From Janthinobacterium sp. LM6 (lineage in GTDB: Bacteria; Pseudomonadota; Gammaproteobacteria; Burkholderiales; Burkholderiaceae_D), in NCBI RefSeq assembly GCF_002002885.1, contig NZ_CP019510.1, positions 5,518,001 to 5,582,000 on the forward strand: a stretch of 64,000 nt of DNA, in the 5' to 3' direction. This document shows, one piece after another, positions 36,156 to 45,529 of the stretch (position 1 is its first letter; every line of letters starts with the position of its first letter). Made by a program: the position numbers and the translations under genes. A model generated the notes under the pieces. It did no database searches and was not told where the DNA came from. It saw only the letters and a program-made list of their open reading frames with translations.

Positions 36156-36608
36156 TTACGCTGCCGGCGTCAAGGCTTTCTTGACCAGGGCGGACACCAC
36201 CGTCATGTCGGCGCGGCCCGCCAGCTTCGGCTTGACGATGGCCATGACCTTGCCCATGTCTTGCGGACCGGCGGCGCCCGAGGCGGCCACGGCGGCAGCC
36301 ACTTCGGCCGCCACTTCTTCTTCCGACAGGCCGGCAGGCATGTAGCCGATCAGGTGCACCAGCTCGGCTTTTTCGATATCGGCCAGGTCGGCGCGGCCAC
36401 CGGCTTCGAACTGGGTGATCGAATCCTTGCGCTGCTTGATCATCTTTTCCACGATGGCCGTCACGTGAGCATCCGTCAATTCGATGCGCTCGTCGACTTC
36501 CTTGCGCTTGATTTCCGCCAGCAACAGGCGAATCGTGCCCAGCTTGCCCGCTTCCTTGGCGCGCATGGCGTTTTTCATGTCTTCGGTAATTTGTTCTTTC
36601 AAGCTCAT
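36156..36608 (-). CDS. yqeY: GatB/YqeY domain protein
   Basis: 150 residues, a complete YqeY protein: MSLKEQITEDMKNAMRAKE, then LIGYMPAGLSEEEV and GKVMAIVKPKLAGRADM. The fold resembles the tRNA-binding tail of GatB, but the role is not defined. It sits between rpsU and dnaG, a conserved neighbourhood. Confidence 0.93.
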   Translation of the reverse strand: MSLKEQITEDMKNAMRAKEAGKLGTIRLLLAEIKRKEVDERIELTDAHVTAIVEKMIKQRKDSITQFEAGGRADLADIEKAELVHLIGYMPAGLSEEEVAAEVAAAVAASGAAGPQDMGKVMAIVKPKLAGRADMTVVSALVKKALTPAA

Positions 36609-36683
36609 GGCAATCCTCGTTGGTCAGTATGGGAACGGTGCTCGGGCGCGGCCAGAAACAAGTACGGGCCACAAAAGCGAAAA

Positions 36684-36707
36684 CCCGCTGCGGCGAACCG
36701 GAGCGGG
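36684..36707 (-). terminator. Hairpin after rpsU, likely attenuating terminator
   Basis: CCCGCTGCGG / CCGGAGCGGG with a 4-base loop and one internal mismatch; on the - strand TTTTCGCTTTTG follows. It lies in the 196-bp rpsU-yqeY gap and probably reduces read-through so that S21 is made in excess over YqeY and primase. Confidence 0.6.
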
Positions 36708-36804
36708 TATGCGACTCATCTGAAGTATCACTCCAGGCGAATCAAAACAAAACCCGTGGCGAACAATGCGCCGAACTACCCGGGTTGGTTCTGACTGAAC
36801 AGTC

Positions 36805-37017
36805 TTAGAATAATTTTTTCGGCAGTTGTTGGCTGCGGATGCGTTTGTAATGACGCTTGACAGCAGCTGCCAGCTTGCGCTTGCGCTCAGCTGTTGGCTT
36901 TTCGTAGAATTCGCGTGCGCGCAATTCGGTCAGCAGACCCGTTTTTTCGATGGTGCGTTTGAAGCGACGCATTGCGACTTCGAACGGCTCGTTTTCTTTA
37001 AGGCGAATAGTGGTCAT
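36805..37017 (-). CDS. rpsU: 30S ribosomal protein S21
   Basis: 70 residues, typical S21: [20 protein letters not shown], then [16 protein letters not shown] and a very basic end. It contacts the 16S 3' end during initiation. First gene of the rpsU-yqeY-dnaG-rpoD block; the 162 bp upstream should hold the block promoter. Confidence 0.98.
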   Translation of the reverse strand: MTTIRLKENEPFEVAMRRFKRTIEKTGLLTELRAREFYEKPTAERKRKLAAAVKRHYKRIRSQQLPKKLF

Positions 37018-37179
37018 GTAAAATTCAAACCGTTGAGGTGGTGTATAGGAAGAGATAGATAGTAGCAGCTTTTATTCGGAAAGGGAAGCCCCTCCCCACT
37101 TGCGTGCGGCATGCAGCCTGAGGTCGCTGCCGGAATGTGGCGTAAACCACGCACCGGTGCCCCCATCCTACAGAGTTGC

Positions 37180-38394
37180 TTACTGCAAGGCAATACCTGC
37201 CGCCACGCCGGAAGCCCAGGCCCACTGGAAGTTGTAGCCGCCCAGCCAGCCCGTCACGTCGACCGATTCGCCGATGAAATACAGGCCCGGCACCTTATTC
37301 GCCATCATGGTCTGCTGCGACAGCTCGCGCGTGTCGATGCCGCCGCGCGTCACTTCCGCCTTGCGGTAGCCTTCGGAGCCGTTGGGCACGATGGACCAGG
37401 CATTGATGGCCTGGCCCAGCTTGCGCAGCTGCGCGTCGGGCATGTCGGCGATGCGCGCGTCCGGCGCCAGGCCATTGACGGCCAGCAAACAGTCCGCCAG
37501 GCGCTGCGGCAGCCATTGCGCGACGATATTGCCCAGCTGCTTCTTCAAGGTACCCTTGCCTTCGATCAAGGTCTGCGCCACGTCCACTTCCGGCAACAGG
37601 TTGATGACGATGGGCTCGCCCGGCAGCCAGTAGCTGGAAATTTGCAAAATCGCCGGGCCCGACAAGCCGCGATGCGTGAACAGCAAATCTTCGCGGAAAC
37701 GCGCGCCCGTGGCCTTGCGGCCTTTCAGGCTGCCCGTTTCCACATCCACTTCCAGCGCGATGCCGGACAGTTCCGCGAACGGCGCCCAGCTGGCCGGGTC
37801 GAATGTCAGCGGCACCAGGGCCGGACGCGGCTCGACCATCATCAAATCGAATTGTTTGGCGATGCGGTAGGCGAAATCCGTGGCGCCGATCTTCGGGATC
37901 GACAGGCCGCCCGTGGCGATGACGATGCTGGCCGTCTCGATGTCGCCGCTGTCCGTCTGCAGCACGAAGCCGCCGTCCGCTTGCTGGACAACATTGTCGA
38001 TCTTGCACGGCATGCGCCAATGCACGCCGCCAGCGGCGCACTCATCCTTGAGCATGTCGATGATCTGCTCGGCCGATTCATTGCAGAATTGCTGGCCCTT
38101 GTGCTTTTCGTGGTAGCCGATCCGGTATTTTTTTACCAGCGCGAGGAAATCCTGCGGCGTGTAGCGCGACAGCGCGCTCTTGCAGAAATGCGGATTTTCC
38201 GAGAGGAAATTTTGCGGGGTGGCGTTGATATTGGTGAAATTGCAACGTCCACCACCCGAGATGCGGATCTTTTCGGCCAGCTTGGCCGCGTGATCGATCA
38301 ACACCACGCGCTTGCCTTGCTGGGCGGCAACAGCCGCACACATCATGCCGGCCGCGCCCGCGCCGATCACTGCCACATCAAATTGTTTTGCCAT
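37180..38394 (-). CDS. HI0933/BaiN-type FAD-dependent oxidoreductase
   Basis: 404 residues from ATG 38394. The FAD-binding GAGAAGMMCA is at the N-terminus, then ISGGGRCNFTN, a family signature, VIATGGLSIPKIGATDFAY, and the C-terminal GLYFIGESVDVTGWLGGYNFQ. The family covers uncharacterised flavoproteins (HI0933, YhiN) and BaiN; substrate unknown. Convergence with nothing: upstream of rpsU on the same strand, but separated by a 162-bp gap. Confidence 0.9.
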   Translation of the reverse strand: MAKQFDVAVIGAGAAGMMCAAVAAQQGKRVVLIDHAAKLAEKIRISGGGRCNFTNINATPQNFLSENPHFCKSALSRYTPQDFLALVKKYRIGYHEKHKGQQFCNESAEQIIDMLKDECAAGGVHWRMPCKIDNVVQQADGGFVLQTDSGDIETASIVIATGGLSIPKIGATDFAYRIAKQFDLMMVEPRPALVPLTFDPASWAPFAELSGIALEVDVETGSLKGRKATGARFREDLLFTHRGLSGPAILQISSYWLPGEPIVINLLPEVDVAQTLIEGKGTLKKQLGNIVAQWLPQRLADCLLAVNGLAPDARIADMPDAQLRKLGQAINAWSIVPNGSEGYRKAEVTRGGIDTRELSQQTMMANKVPGLYFIGESVDVTGWLGGYNFQWAWASGVAAGIALQ

Positions 38395-38450
38395 AAGAAT
38401 TCCGGTCACCGCTGATTACAAAGACGCCATTGTAAACTGCGGCGGCGCGG

Positions 38451-39443
38451 CTAGCGCGGCCGTGCTGCAATCTGCCGCGATGCCATCAGGCATTGCTCCA
38501 CCTGTTCGGCGATCGATGGCGGCACGGGCACCTCGCCGCGCAGCACGGCGGCGATCCAGGCGGCCGTGGTGGCCGCGTCGCGCTCGGCCGGCAAGTGCGG
38601 CAACTCTTCCACCAGCAACTGCTTTTCCACCAGCACCGTGCGTTCGCTCCCGTGAAACCAGTCGATCTGCTGCGCCTTGTTGGCATTGGCCACCGTTTCG
38701 CCTTCCGTGCCGCGCATCAGGAAGGCGTCGCCGCGCGCCGGATCTGATGCAGTCAGGAAATATTCACCGAGCATTTCCAGGTATTCCGGGTGCGTGTACG
38801 ACACCAGGCGCAGGGCGGGACCGGCGAACGGCTGCATGATTTTCACCAGGGTATGCGTGGAATTGCGCACGCCCAGCACGCGCCGCAACGACAGCATGTG
38901 CGCCAGGCGCGGCGCCAGCGCCTCGATGGGCAGGAAGGCGGCTGCGCCGCGCGCCATGGCGGCCTCGGCCTGCACATGGTCCGGCGAGGCGGGCACGCCC
39001 AGCGCGGCCAGCACTTCGGCCGTCGTGATGCGGCCCGGGTCGCTCGTCACGCCATGCACGAGCACGGGCGCCCCCGCGCGCGCCAGCAGCAGCGCCAGCA
39101 AGGCCGTCAGGTTGGCCATCTTGCGGGCGCCGTTGTAGCTGGGAATGATGATGGGAGCGAATTCGCCGGCCGGCGCGGCCAGCGGGACGAATGACGCTTC
39201 GGCCGCATCGAGAAAGCCGGCGATCTCGTCCACGGACTCGCCTTTGATGCGCATCGACAACAAAATGCCGCCCAATTCCAGGTCTGACACGCGGCCCTCC
39301 AGCATGGCGCGGTACAGGGCGCGGGCGTCATCGCGCGTCATGCTGCGCGCGCCGTTCTTGCCGCGCCCTATTTCCTTGATGAAACGTGCAGCGGGGAATG
39401 GCTCGCCGGCCACATCGGTATGGGGGATGGAAACAGTCGTCAT
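38451..39443 (-). CDS. ybiB: DNA-binding protein YbiB (TrpD2 family)
   Basis: 330 residues with the fold of anthranilate phosphoribosyltransferase: GRGKNGARSMTRDDARALYRA, VHGVTSDPGRITTAEVLAALG, LGVRNSTHTLVK and a C-terminal domain. It lacks the glycine-rich GTGGD PRPP-binding motif, and there are no trp genes nearby, both of which mark the YbiB/TrpD2 group, shown in E. coli to bind nucleic acid and linked to the SOS response. Likely start ATG 39443. Confidence 0.87.
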   Translation of the reverse strand: MTTVSIPHTDVAGEPFPAARFIKEIGRGKNGARSMTRDDARALYRAMLEGRVSDLELGGILLSMRIKGESVDEIAGFLDAAEASFVPLAAPAGEFAPIIIPSYNGARKMANLTALLALLLARAGAPVLVHGVTSDPGRITTAEVLAALGVPASPDHVQAEAAMARGAAAFLPIEALAPRLAHMLSLRRVLGVRNSTHTLVKIMQPFAGPALRLVSYTHPEYLEMLGEYFLTASDPARGDAFLMRGTEGETVANANKAQQIDWFHGSERTVLVEKQLLVEELPHLPAERDAATTAAWIAAVLRGEVPVPPSIAEQVEQCLMASRQIAARPR

Positions 39444-39613
39444 GGCGCCAGTTTACACGGATTCTCCCCCTTGCAGACGGGCTGGACGACGCCATAGACG
39501 CCAATGCAACAGTCTTTCCAGCTATTTCTTGGACGACTTTGGACGAATGTGCATCACGGCTGCATCCAAACGCGCCGCCGCTGCGTATAAGACTGCACAG
39601 GGGGGAACTCATC

Positions 39614-40291
39614 ATGGAACACGCGATCAAACAGGAAACTGCCTTCGTCGGCATCGAAACGAGCAAGCTGCTGCTGAAAGCCGTGCTGCTCTCGGGCGGC
39701 GAAGTGCTGTGCAAGGTGCTGGAAAACGACGTAGCCGGCTACCGCTGGCTGCGCAGCTGGCTGCAAAGGAACGACGTGTCCGTCATGGGCTTGCGCGTCT
39801 GCATGCGTATAAACGAGCCGCACAGCGAGGCTGCCGCCAGCGCGCTGGCCGGCATGGGCATGCTGGTCTGCGATGCCGAGCCCGTCCGGCTGGAAGCGTA
39901 TGCGCGCGGCTGCGGCTTGCACGGCGGCGCGGCGCGCGGCGCCGTGGTGCTGGCCAAGTATTGCGCGGCGGCACGCCCTGCCCCCTGGACGCCCCCTTCG
40001 CCCGCCTACGTGGAGCTGTGCCAGTGGCTGCGCCGCCTGCAAGCCGTGCGGCAGCTGCGGCAGCAGGAAATGGCGCGCCTGGAAACCCATTTCCATGCGG
40101 GCCAGATTGCGCTGCATCAATTGCTGCGCCAGCAAATCGCCTGCCTGGACGCGCAGATACGCCAGCACGAAAGCGCCATTCTCACGCATGTGCGGCGCCA
40201 TCCCGACCTGCCCCGGCCGCCCGAGCTGGCCGGCAACTACCCGCGCATCGCCCGCTACAGCGTTGGCGCCAGCCTGGCCGGCGGTCATTGA
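39614..40291 (+). CDS. IS110-like transposase N-terminal domain, catalytically dead and truncated
   Basis: 225 residues from ATG 39614 behind GGGGGAACTC. The layout follows the IS110 DEDD domain: FVGIETSKLLLKAVL where GIDVSK is usual, then the AGYRWLRSWLQ segment, MGMLVCDAEPVRLEAYARG, then LAKY and a coiled helical pair. The catalytic acidic residues are gone: GIE for GID, no E-x-TG-x-Y, and GGAARGAVV for the K-T-D-x2-DA motif. It ends where the Transposase_20 domain would start. No flanking IS ends were seen. It is either a decayed IS or a domesticated protein; the intact reading frame favours the latter. Confidence 0.6.
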   Translation: MEHAIKQETAFVGIETSKLLLKAVLLSGGEVLCKVLENDVAGYRWLRSWLQRNDVSVMGLRVCMRINEPHSEAAASALAGMGMLVCDAEPVRLEAYARGCGLHGGAARGAVVLAKYCAAARPAPWTPPSPAYVELCQWLRRLQAVRQLRQQEMARLETHFHAGQIALHQLLRQQIACLDAQIRQHESAILTHVRRHPDLPRPPELAGNYPRIARYSVGASLAGGH

Positions 40292-40441
40292 GCGCCCCGA
40301 GGCAAGGGGCCGGCGGCGTGCCGGTCCTGCCATAAAAACAACTCAGCCATTACCGTTTTGGCCCCATCCCCGCCGCCAGGCCGCATTTCCGCTACACTAT
40401 TGCCTCTTAAAGAACGCAATAGCGAAAGCCGAGCCAGAATC

Positions 40442-41503
40442 ATGAATACGCCAGACATCGAAAATATCAACGTCACCTCTTTCGCGCCCATGCCGACACC
40501 GGCCGAACTGCACGCCAAGCTGCCCCTGTCGGAAAGCGCCTTCGACACCGTCAGCCGCGGCCGCGAAGCGCTACGCAACATCATCGACCGCAAGGACCAG
40601 CGCCTGTTCGTCGTCGTCGGCCCGTGCTCGATCCACGACCCCGTCGCCGGCCTCGATTACGCGCGCCGCCTGAAAGCGCTGCAAGAGGAAGTCAAGGACA
40701 CGATGCTGCTGGTGATGCGCGTGTATTTCGAAAAACCGCGTACCACCACGGGCTGGAAGGGCTATATCAACGATCCGTACATGGACGATTCCTTCAAGGT
40801 CAACGAAGGCATGGAAAAGGCGCGCCAGTTCCTGCTCGACGTGTGCGAGCTGGGCCTGCCCACCGCCACCGAAGCACTGGACCCCATCTCGCCGCAATAC
40901 CTGGGCGACCTGATCGCCTGGACCGCCATCGGCGCGCGCACGACGGAATCGCAGACGCACCGCGAAATGTCGTCGGGCCTGTCGACACCGGTCGGCTTCA
41001 AGAACGGCACCGATGGCGACATCAGCATCGCCGTCAACGCGATTTTGTCGTCGGCGCACCCGCACTCCTTCCTGGGCATTAACGCCGAAGGCAACGTCGC
41101 CATCGTGCGTACGCGCGGCAACGCGTATGGCCACGTGGTGCTGCGCGGCGGCGACGGCCGCCCGAACTACGATTCGGTCTCGATCGCCATCGCCGAACAG
41201 GCGCTGGCCAAGGCCAAGCTGCCCGCCAACCTGGTGGTCGACTGCTCGCACGCGAACAGCTATAAAAAGCCGGAACTGCAGCCGCTGGTGATGGGCGACG
41301 TGGTCAACCAGATCCGCCAGGGCAACCGCTCGCTGGTGGGCGTGATGATCGAATCGAATATCGTCAGCGGCAACCAGAAGATCCCGCAAGACCTGTCGCA
41401 ACTGACCTACGGCTGCTCCGTCACCGACGGCTGCATCGACTGGGACACGACGGCCACCATGCTGCGCGATGCGCATGCGCACTTGTTGAACCGTCCTAAG
41501 TAA
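40442..41503 (+). CDS. aroG: 3-deoxy-7-phosphoheptulonate synthase, AroG type
   Basis: 353 residues from ATG 40442, the standard class I-alpha DAHP synthase length. Conserved: VGPCSIHDPVAGLDYA, MRVYFEKPRTTTGWKG, GARTTESQTHREMSSG, GFKNGTDG, DCSHANS (metal ligands) and a tail with LTYGCSVTDGCIDW. It condenses PEP and erythrose 4-phosphate, the first step of aromatic amino acid synthesis. Feedback specificity (Phe/Tyr/Trp) is not readable with confidence. Confidence 0.95.
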   Translation: MNTPDIENINVTSFAPMPTPAELHAKLPLSESAFDTVSRGREALRNIIDRKDQRLFVVVGPCSIHDPVAGLDYARRLKALQEEVKDTMLLVMRVYFEKPRTTTGWKGYINDPYMDDSFKVNEGMEKARQFLLDVCELGLPTATEALDPISPQYLGDLIAWTAIGARTTESQTHREMSSGLSTPVGFKNGTDGDISIAVNAILSSAHPHSFLGINAEGNVAIVRTRGNAYGHVVLRGGDGRPNYDSVSIAIAEQALAKAKLPANLVVDCSHANSYKKPELQPLVMGDVVNQIRQGNRSLVGVMIESNIVSGNQKIPQDLSQLTYGCSVTDGCIDWDTTATMLRDAHAHLLNRPK

Positions 41504-41516
41504 GCAGCGCAGTGCC

Positions 41517-41580
41517 GGGGTCAGACCCCCGACCACGTTGGCGCTGACCTTTGCGTTAGTGGTGTTGAGGGTCTGACCCC
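41517..41580. repeat. Dispersed palindrome GGGGTCAGACCC, copy 1
   Basis: Arms GGGGTCAGACCC (41517-41528) and GGGTCTGACCCC (41569-41580) are exact inverse complements around a 40-base loop. It lies between aroG and the NirD-like gene. Same element as at 43270 and, in variant form, 59452. Confidence 0.85.
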
Positions 41581-41587
41581 ATACAGG

Positions 41588-41995
41588 TCACGCCATCAGC
41601 ACATGCGGCAGCACGGCGAACGATCCCGCCAGCGCCTGTTCCGCCTTGCTGGCCGGGATATTGAGTTCATTGACATCCAGGTAGATGCGTCCGTCCAGGA
41701 TGCGCACGGCGTACGTGCGCGCCATGCCCTGCACGGGCGCCACCAGGCGCCCCGAATCGAGCTCGATGATCCAGCCGTTCTTCGGCCCCATCAGGTTTTT
41801 CTCCATCAGCACCCCGTGCGCCAGCGGGCCTCCCAGGCAAGGCACCGTGTCGAGCAGCGCATACACCGTGTCATCCAGGGCGCGAAACAGCGCCACGCCG
41901 GGCAAGTCCTGCCAGGCCAGGCCCCGCTGCACCATGCGCGCGCCCGCCGGCGGCATGTCCTTCAGGCGGCAAATCATTTTCCATTGTTCCGACAT
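41588..41995 (-). CDS. NirD-like Rieske-fold protein without cluster ligands
   Basis: 135 residues from ATG 41995, preceded by GAGGGAGC. It aligns by pattern with nitrite reductase small subunits: [38 protein letters not shown]. Where a Rieske protein would have Cys-x-His and Cys-x2-His, it has VPCLGG and GPKNGW, so a [2Fe-2S] cluster is unlikely. E. coli NirD also lacks the cluster. No nirB lies nearby, so the partner is unknown. Confidence 0.72.
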   Translation of the reverse strand: MSEQWKMICRLKDMPPAGARMVQRGLAWQDLPGVALFRALDDTVYALLDTVPCLGGPLAHGVLMEKNLMGPKNGWIIELDSGRLVAPVQGMARTYAVRILDGRIYLDVNELNIPASKAEQALAGSFAVLPHVLMA

Positions 41996-42203
41996 CGCTA
42001 GCTCCCTCGAGAAAGGCACACGCCTGTCTAAGCAAGAGCGGTGCCAGTGCCGCACAGGCGAAAAATGGCCAACATCCGGGAAAAACGGCACCGCAGCGCA
42101 CTGCGCAAGTGCACACTGCCGCCGAAATGGTGCGCCCGCCGCACGGTGGACCAGCCGGCTTTCCTTTACAATGGCGGATTACTCCTCCCTATTCAGTACC
42201 TTC

Positions 42204-43244
42204 ATGATTGTTCTTGGCGTCGAATCCTCCTGTGACGAAACCGGCCTGGCCTTGTACGACACGCAACGCGGCCTGCTGTCGCACGCCCTCTACTCGCAAG
42301 TAGCCATGCACGAGCAATATGGCGGCGTGGTGCCGGAACTGGCGTCGCGCGACCATATCCGCCGCGCCATCCCGCTGCTCGAAGAAACCCTGGCCAAGGC
42401 CGGCGTCACCCTGCCCGAAATCGACGCCATCGCCTACACGCAAGGGCCGGGACTGGCCGGCGCGCTGCTGGTCGGTTCGTCGGTTGCCTGCAGCCTGGGC
42501 CTGGCCATCAACAAGCCGGTGCTGGGCATCCACCACCTGGAAGGCCATCTGCTGTCGCCGCTGCTGGCGTCCGAGCCGCCGGAATTCCCCTTCATCGCCC
42601 TGCTGGTGTCGGGCGGCCACACGCAGCTGATGCGCGTCGACGGCGTGGGCCAGTACGCGATGCTGGGCGAAACGCTCGATGACGCGGCCGGCGAGGCGTT
42701 CGACAAGTCGGCCAAGCTGCTGGGACTCGGCTATCCGGGCGGCCCCGCCATTTCGCGCCTGGCCGAATTCGGCGACCCGCTGGCGTATAAACTGCCGCGT
42801 CCCATGCTGCACTCGAAGGATTTCAATTTCAGTTTCTCCGGTTTGAAGACAGCCGTGCTGACGGTGGTCAAGAACCATGAAGAAAAAGTCATCGCGAATA
42901 TCTGCGAACAGGACAAGGCGAACATCGCGCGCGGCTTCGTCGACGCCATCGTCGACGTGCTGACGGCCAAATGCGTGTCGGCCCTCAAGCACACGGGCTT
43001 GAAGCGCCTGGTGATCGCCGGCGGCGTGGGCGCCAATGCGCAATTGCGCGCCTCGCTCAACGCGGCGGCCGCCAAGAAGCGTTTTAAAGTGTATTACCCG
43101 GAGCTGGAATTCTGTACCGATAACGGCGCCATGATCGCCTTTGCCGGCGCCATGCGCCTGCAGATCAATCCGGACGCCGCCAAGCACGATTACTCGTTCA
43201 ACGTGCGCCCGCGCTGGCCGCTCGACGAAATCCGCGAAGTTTAA
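42204..43244 (+). CDS. tsaD: tRNA N6-threonylcarbamoyladenosine transferase TsaD
   Basis: 346 residues from ATG 42204 ([19 protein letters not shown]). The metal-binding histidines are in [19 protein letters not shown] (region before the active site) and [16 protein letters not shown] and [10 protein letters not shown] complete the ASKHA fold. It transfers threonylcarbamoyl from TC-AMP to A37 of ANN-decoding tRNAs with TsaB and TsaE. Stand-alone here; rpsU, often divergent from it in other proteobacteria, is about 5 kb away. Confidence 0.97.
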   Translation: MIVLGVESSCDETGLALYDTQRGLLSHALYSQVAMHEQYGGVVPELASRDHIRRAIPLLEETLAKAGVTLPEIDAIAYTQGPGLAGALLVGSSVACSLGLAINKPVLGIHHLEGHLLSPLLASEPPEFPFIALLVSGGHTQLMRVDGVGQYAMLGETLDDAAGEAFDKSAKLLGLGYPGGPAISRLAEFGDPLAYKLPRPMLHSKDFNFSFSGLKTAVLTVVKNHEEKVIANICEQDKANIARGFVDAIVDVLTAKCVSALKHTGLKRLVIAGGVGANAQLRASLNAAAAKKRFKVYYPELEFCTDNGAMIAFAGAMRLQINPDAAKHDYSFNVRPRWPLDEIREV

Positions 43245-43269
43245 TATAGAAACCCTAAAACGAAGGGCT

Positions 43270-43296
43270 GGGGTCAGACCCTGTGGGTCTGACCCC
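43270..43296. repeat. Dispersed palindrome GGGGTCAGACCC, copy 2
   Basis: GGGGTCAGACCC-TGT-GGGTCTGACCCC, perfect 12-bp arms. It lies between the convergent tsaD and eutC genes and could act as a transcription barrier as well as a repeat. Confidence 0.88.
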
Positions 43297-43314
43297 GGTC
43301 GTTGCTGCTGGGTT

Positions 43315-44088
43315 TTACTTCGCCAACAAAAAATTCCGACCGACCGCCACGCTACCCTCTTCCACCGTTTCATCCTTCAGCTCCACGCCAGACAACTGCC
43401 TGGTAAACGCCTGCGACAGCAGATAATGCAGCCGGTAGGCGGCCTGCGCATACGCCAGCCCTTCCGGGCGCACGTTCGAGATGCAGTTGCGGCGCTCGTC
43501 CAGCAAGCCTATTTTTGGCGCCCACGTCAGGTACAGGCCCAGGCTGTCCGGGGAACTGAGGCCCGGCCGCTCGCCGATCAGCACCAGCACGGCGCGCGCC
43601 TTCAACAACTCCCCTATTTCATCGCCGATGGCCACCCGTCCCTGCGCCACGATGTGCAGCGGCGACAGCGTCCACGCCTCCGGCGCCAGCCGTGCGCGCA
43701 GGGCGGCCAGGAAGGGTGCCGCGTGGCGTTGTATCGCCAGCGCCGACAGGCCATCGGCCGCCACCAGCGCCAGGTCCACGCCCTTGGCGCCGCCATCCAG
43801 GCGCGCGCGTGAAGCGTCGTCGAGGCGGCGCCCCAGGTCGGGGCGTTGCAGGTAGTCGGCACGCGTGGCGGCGGCGCTGTGCAGCCGCACGCAGTCTTGC
43901 CCCTGCGCGGCCAGGGCGCTTGCCAGCGCTTCGCCATCGAGCGCCAGGTGCACGGCGTCGCGCGCCTGCGCGTGGGCCAGCTGGAACGCCAGCTGCGCGC
44001 GGGTCGGCACACTTACGCCGCGGCGCCCCAGCGCGATGCGCGCCGCCGTATGCGCGCGCAGCGCCTGCCACGGGGTTTTCTCGTCCAT
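43315..44088 (-). CDS. eutC: Ethanolamine ammonia-lyase light chain EutC
   Basis: 257 residues, complete Eut[58 protein letters not shown] and [22 protein letters not shown]. With EutB it forms the adenosylcobalamin enzyme splitting ethanolamine into acetaldehyde and ammonia. It follows eutB by 9 bp. No microcompartment signal helix or shell genes are present. Confidence 0.95.
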   Translation of the reverse strand: MDEKTPWQALRAHTAARIALGRRGVSVPTRAQLAFQLAHAQARDAVHLALDGEALASALAAQGQDCVRLHSAAATRADYLQRPDLGRRLDDASRARLDGGAKGVDLALVAADGLSALAIQRHAAPFLAALRARLAPEAWTLSPLHIVAQGRVAIGDEIGELLKARAVLVLIGERPGLSSPDSLGLYLTWAPKIGLLDERRNCISNVRPEGLAYAQAAYRLHYLLSQAFTRQLSGVELKDETVEEGSVAVGRNFLLAK

Positions 44089-44097
44089 GTATCCTCC

Positions 44098-45486
44098 CTA
44101 GCCTTCCAGGCGCAGCAGGGCCGCCTGGAAGGCCGGCGCCAGCGCCGTGTTCAGGTGCCCCTGCGCATCCGTGATCTGCATGTGCGCCAGCCAGGCTTCG
44201 AATTCCGGTGCGGGACGCAGGCCCAGCACGCGGCGCGCATACAGCGCGTCGTGGAACGAGGTGCTCTGGTAGCCCAGCATGATGTCGTCCGCCCCCGGCA
44301 CGCCCATGATGAAATTGCAACCGGCCACGCCCAGCATGGTCAGCAAGGCGTCCATGTCGTCCTGGTCCGCTTCCGCATGGTTGGTGTAGCACACGTCGCA
44401 GCCCATGGGCAGCCCAAGCAGCTTGGCGCAGAAATGGTCTTCCAGCCCGGCGCGCATGATCTGCTTGCCGTCGTACAGGTATTCGGGGCCGATGAAGCCC
44501 ACCACGGAATTGACCAGCAGCGGTTGATACGCGCGCGCCACCGCATATGCGCGCGCCTCGCACGTCTGCTGGTCCATGCCGTGGTGGGCGCCGGCCGACA
44601 GGGCGCTGCCCTGCCCCGTCTCGAAATACATGACGTTGTTGCCCGCCGTGCCGCGTCCCAGCGACAGGGCCGCCGCCCGGCCCTCGGCCAGCAGCGCCAG
44701 GTCGATGCCGAAGCTGCGGTTGGCCGCCTGCGTGCCCGCCACCGACTGGAACACCAGGTCGACGGGCGCGCCGCGGCGTATCGCCTCGAGCGTATTGGTG
44801 ATGTGGGTGAGCACGCAGGACTGCGTGGGAATCTGATATTGAGCTATGACGGCGTCGAGCAGGTGCAGCAGCGACACCACCTGCGCCACATTGTCGGTGG
44901 CCGGATTGATGCCGATCACGGCGTCGCCGCTGCCCAGCAGCAGGCCATCGAGCATCGACGCCGCGATGCCCGTGGCGTCGTCGGTCGGATGATTCGGCTG
45001 CAAGCGCGTGGCCAGGCGCCTTTCCAGGCCCAGGGTATTGCGAAAGGCCGTGACGACCTTGCACTTGCGCGCCACCAGCACCAGGTCCTGCAGGCGCATG
45101 ATTTTCGAGACGGCAGCCGCCATTTCCGGCGTGATGCCGGCGGCGACGCGTGCCAGCGTTGGCGTATCCGTCGCGTCATCGAGCAGCCAGTCGCGGAAAT
45201 CGCCCACGCACAGGTGGGAAATGGGCGCGAACGCGGCGCGCGCGTGGGTGTCGATGATCAGGCGCGTGACTTCATCGTCTTCATACGGCACCAGCGCCTC
45301 ATTGAGAAATGTCAACAACGGCACCTCGGCCAGCGCCAGCTGCGCCGCCACGCGCTCGCGCGCACTGGCTGCCGCTACGCCGGCCAACACGTCGCCCGAA
45401 CGGGGCGGCGTGGCCTTGGCCAGCAGCTCCTTCAGGCTGGCGAACTGGTAAACATGGCTGTCTATCGTATGGCTGAAGCGGGGCAT
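44098..45486 (-). CDS. eutB: Ethanolamine ammonia-lyase heavy chain EutB
   Basis: 462 residues from ATG 45486 (behind GGAG). The TIM-barrel active-site strands are visible: LQPNHPTDDATG, GSGDAVIGINPATDN, FQSVAGTQAANRSFG, YFETGQGSALSAGAHHG, NSVVGFIGPEYLYDG, YTNHAEADQDD and GVPGADDIMLGYQSTSFHD. Only eutB and eutC occur here, with no reactivase EutA and no transporter. The preceding gene on this strand ends 43 bp upstream; no cobalamin riboswitch fits in that gap. Confidence 0.96.
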   Translation of the reverse strand: MPRFSHTIDSHVYQFASLKELLAKATPPRSGDVLAGVAAASARERVAAQLALAEVPLLTFLNEALVPYEDDEVTRLIIDTHARAAFAPISHLCVGDFRDWLLDDATDTPTLARVAAGITPEMAAAVSKIMRLQDLVLVARKCKVVTAFRNTLGLERRLATRLQPNHPTDDATGIAASMLDGLLLGSGDAVIGINPATDNVAQVVSLLHLLDAVIAQYQIPTQSCVLTHITNTLEAIRRGAPVDLVFQSVAGTQAANRSFGIDLALLAEGRAAALSLGRGTAGNNVMYFETGQGSALSAGAHHGMDQQTCEARAYAVARAYQPLLVNSVVGFIGPEYLYDGKQIMRAGLEDHFCAKLLGLPMGCDVCYTNHAEADQDDMDALLTMLGVAGCNFIMGVPGADDIMLGYQSTSFHDALYARRVLGLRPAPEFEAWLAHMQITDAQGHLNTALAPAFQAALLRLEG

Positions 45487-45529
45487 AGATTGTGCTCCAA
45501 GGCATCCCAATGGCCCATTCTACGCCAGG

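Noticed and set aside
45487..45529. Cobalamin riboswitch upstream of eutB
   Set aside because: The gap is only 43 bp, and no B12-box or long leader is present.
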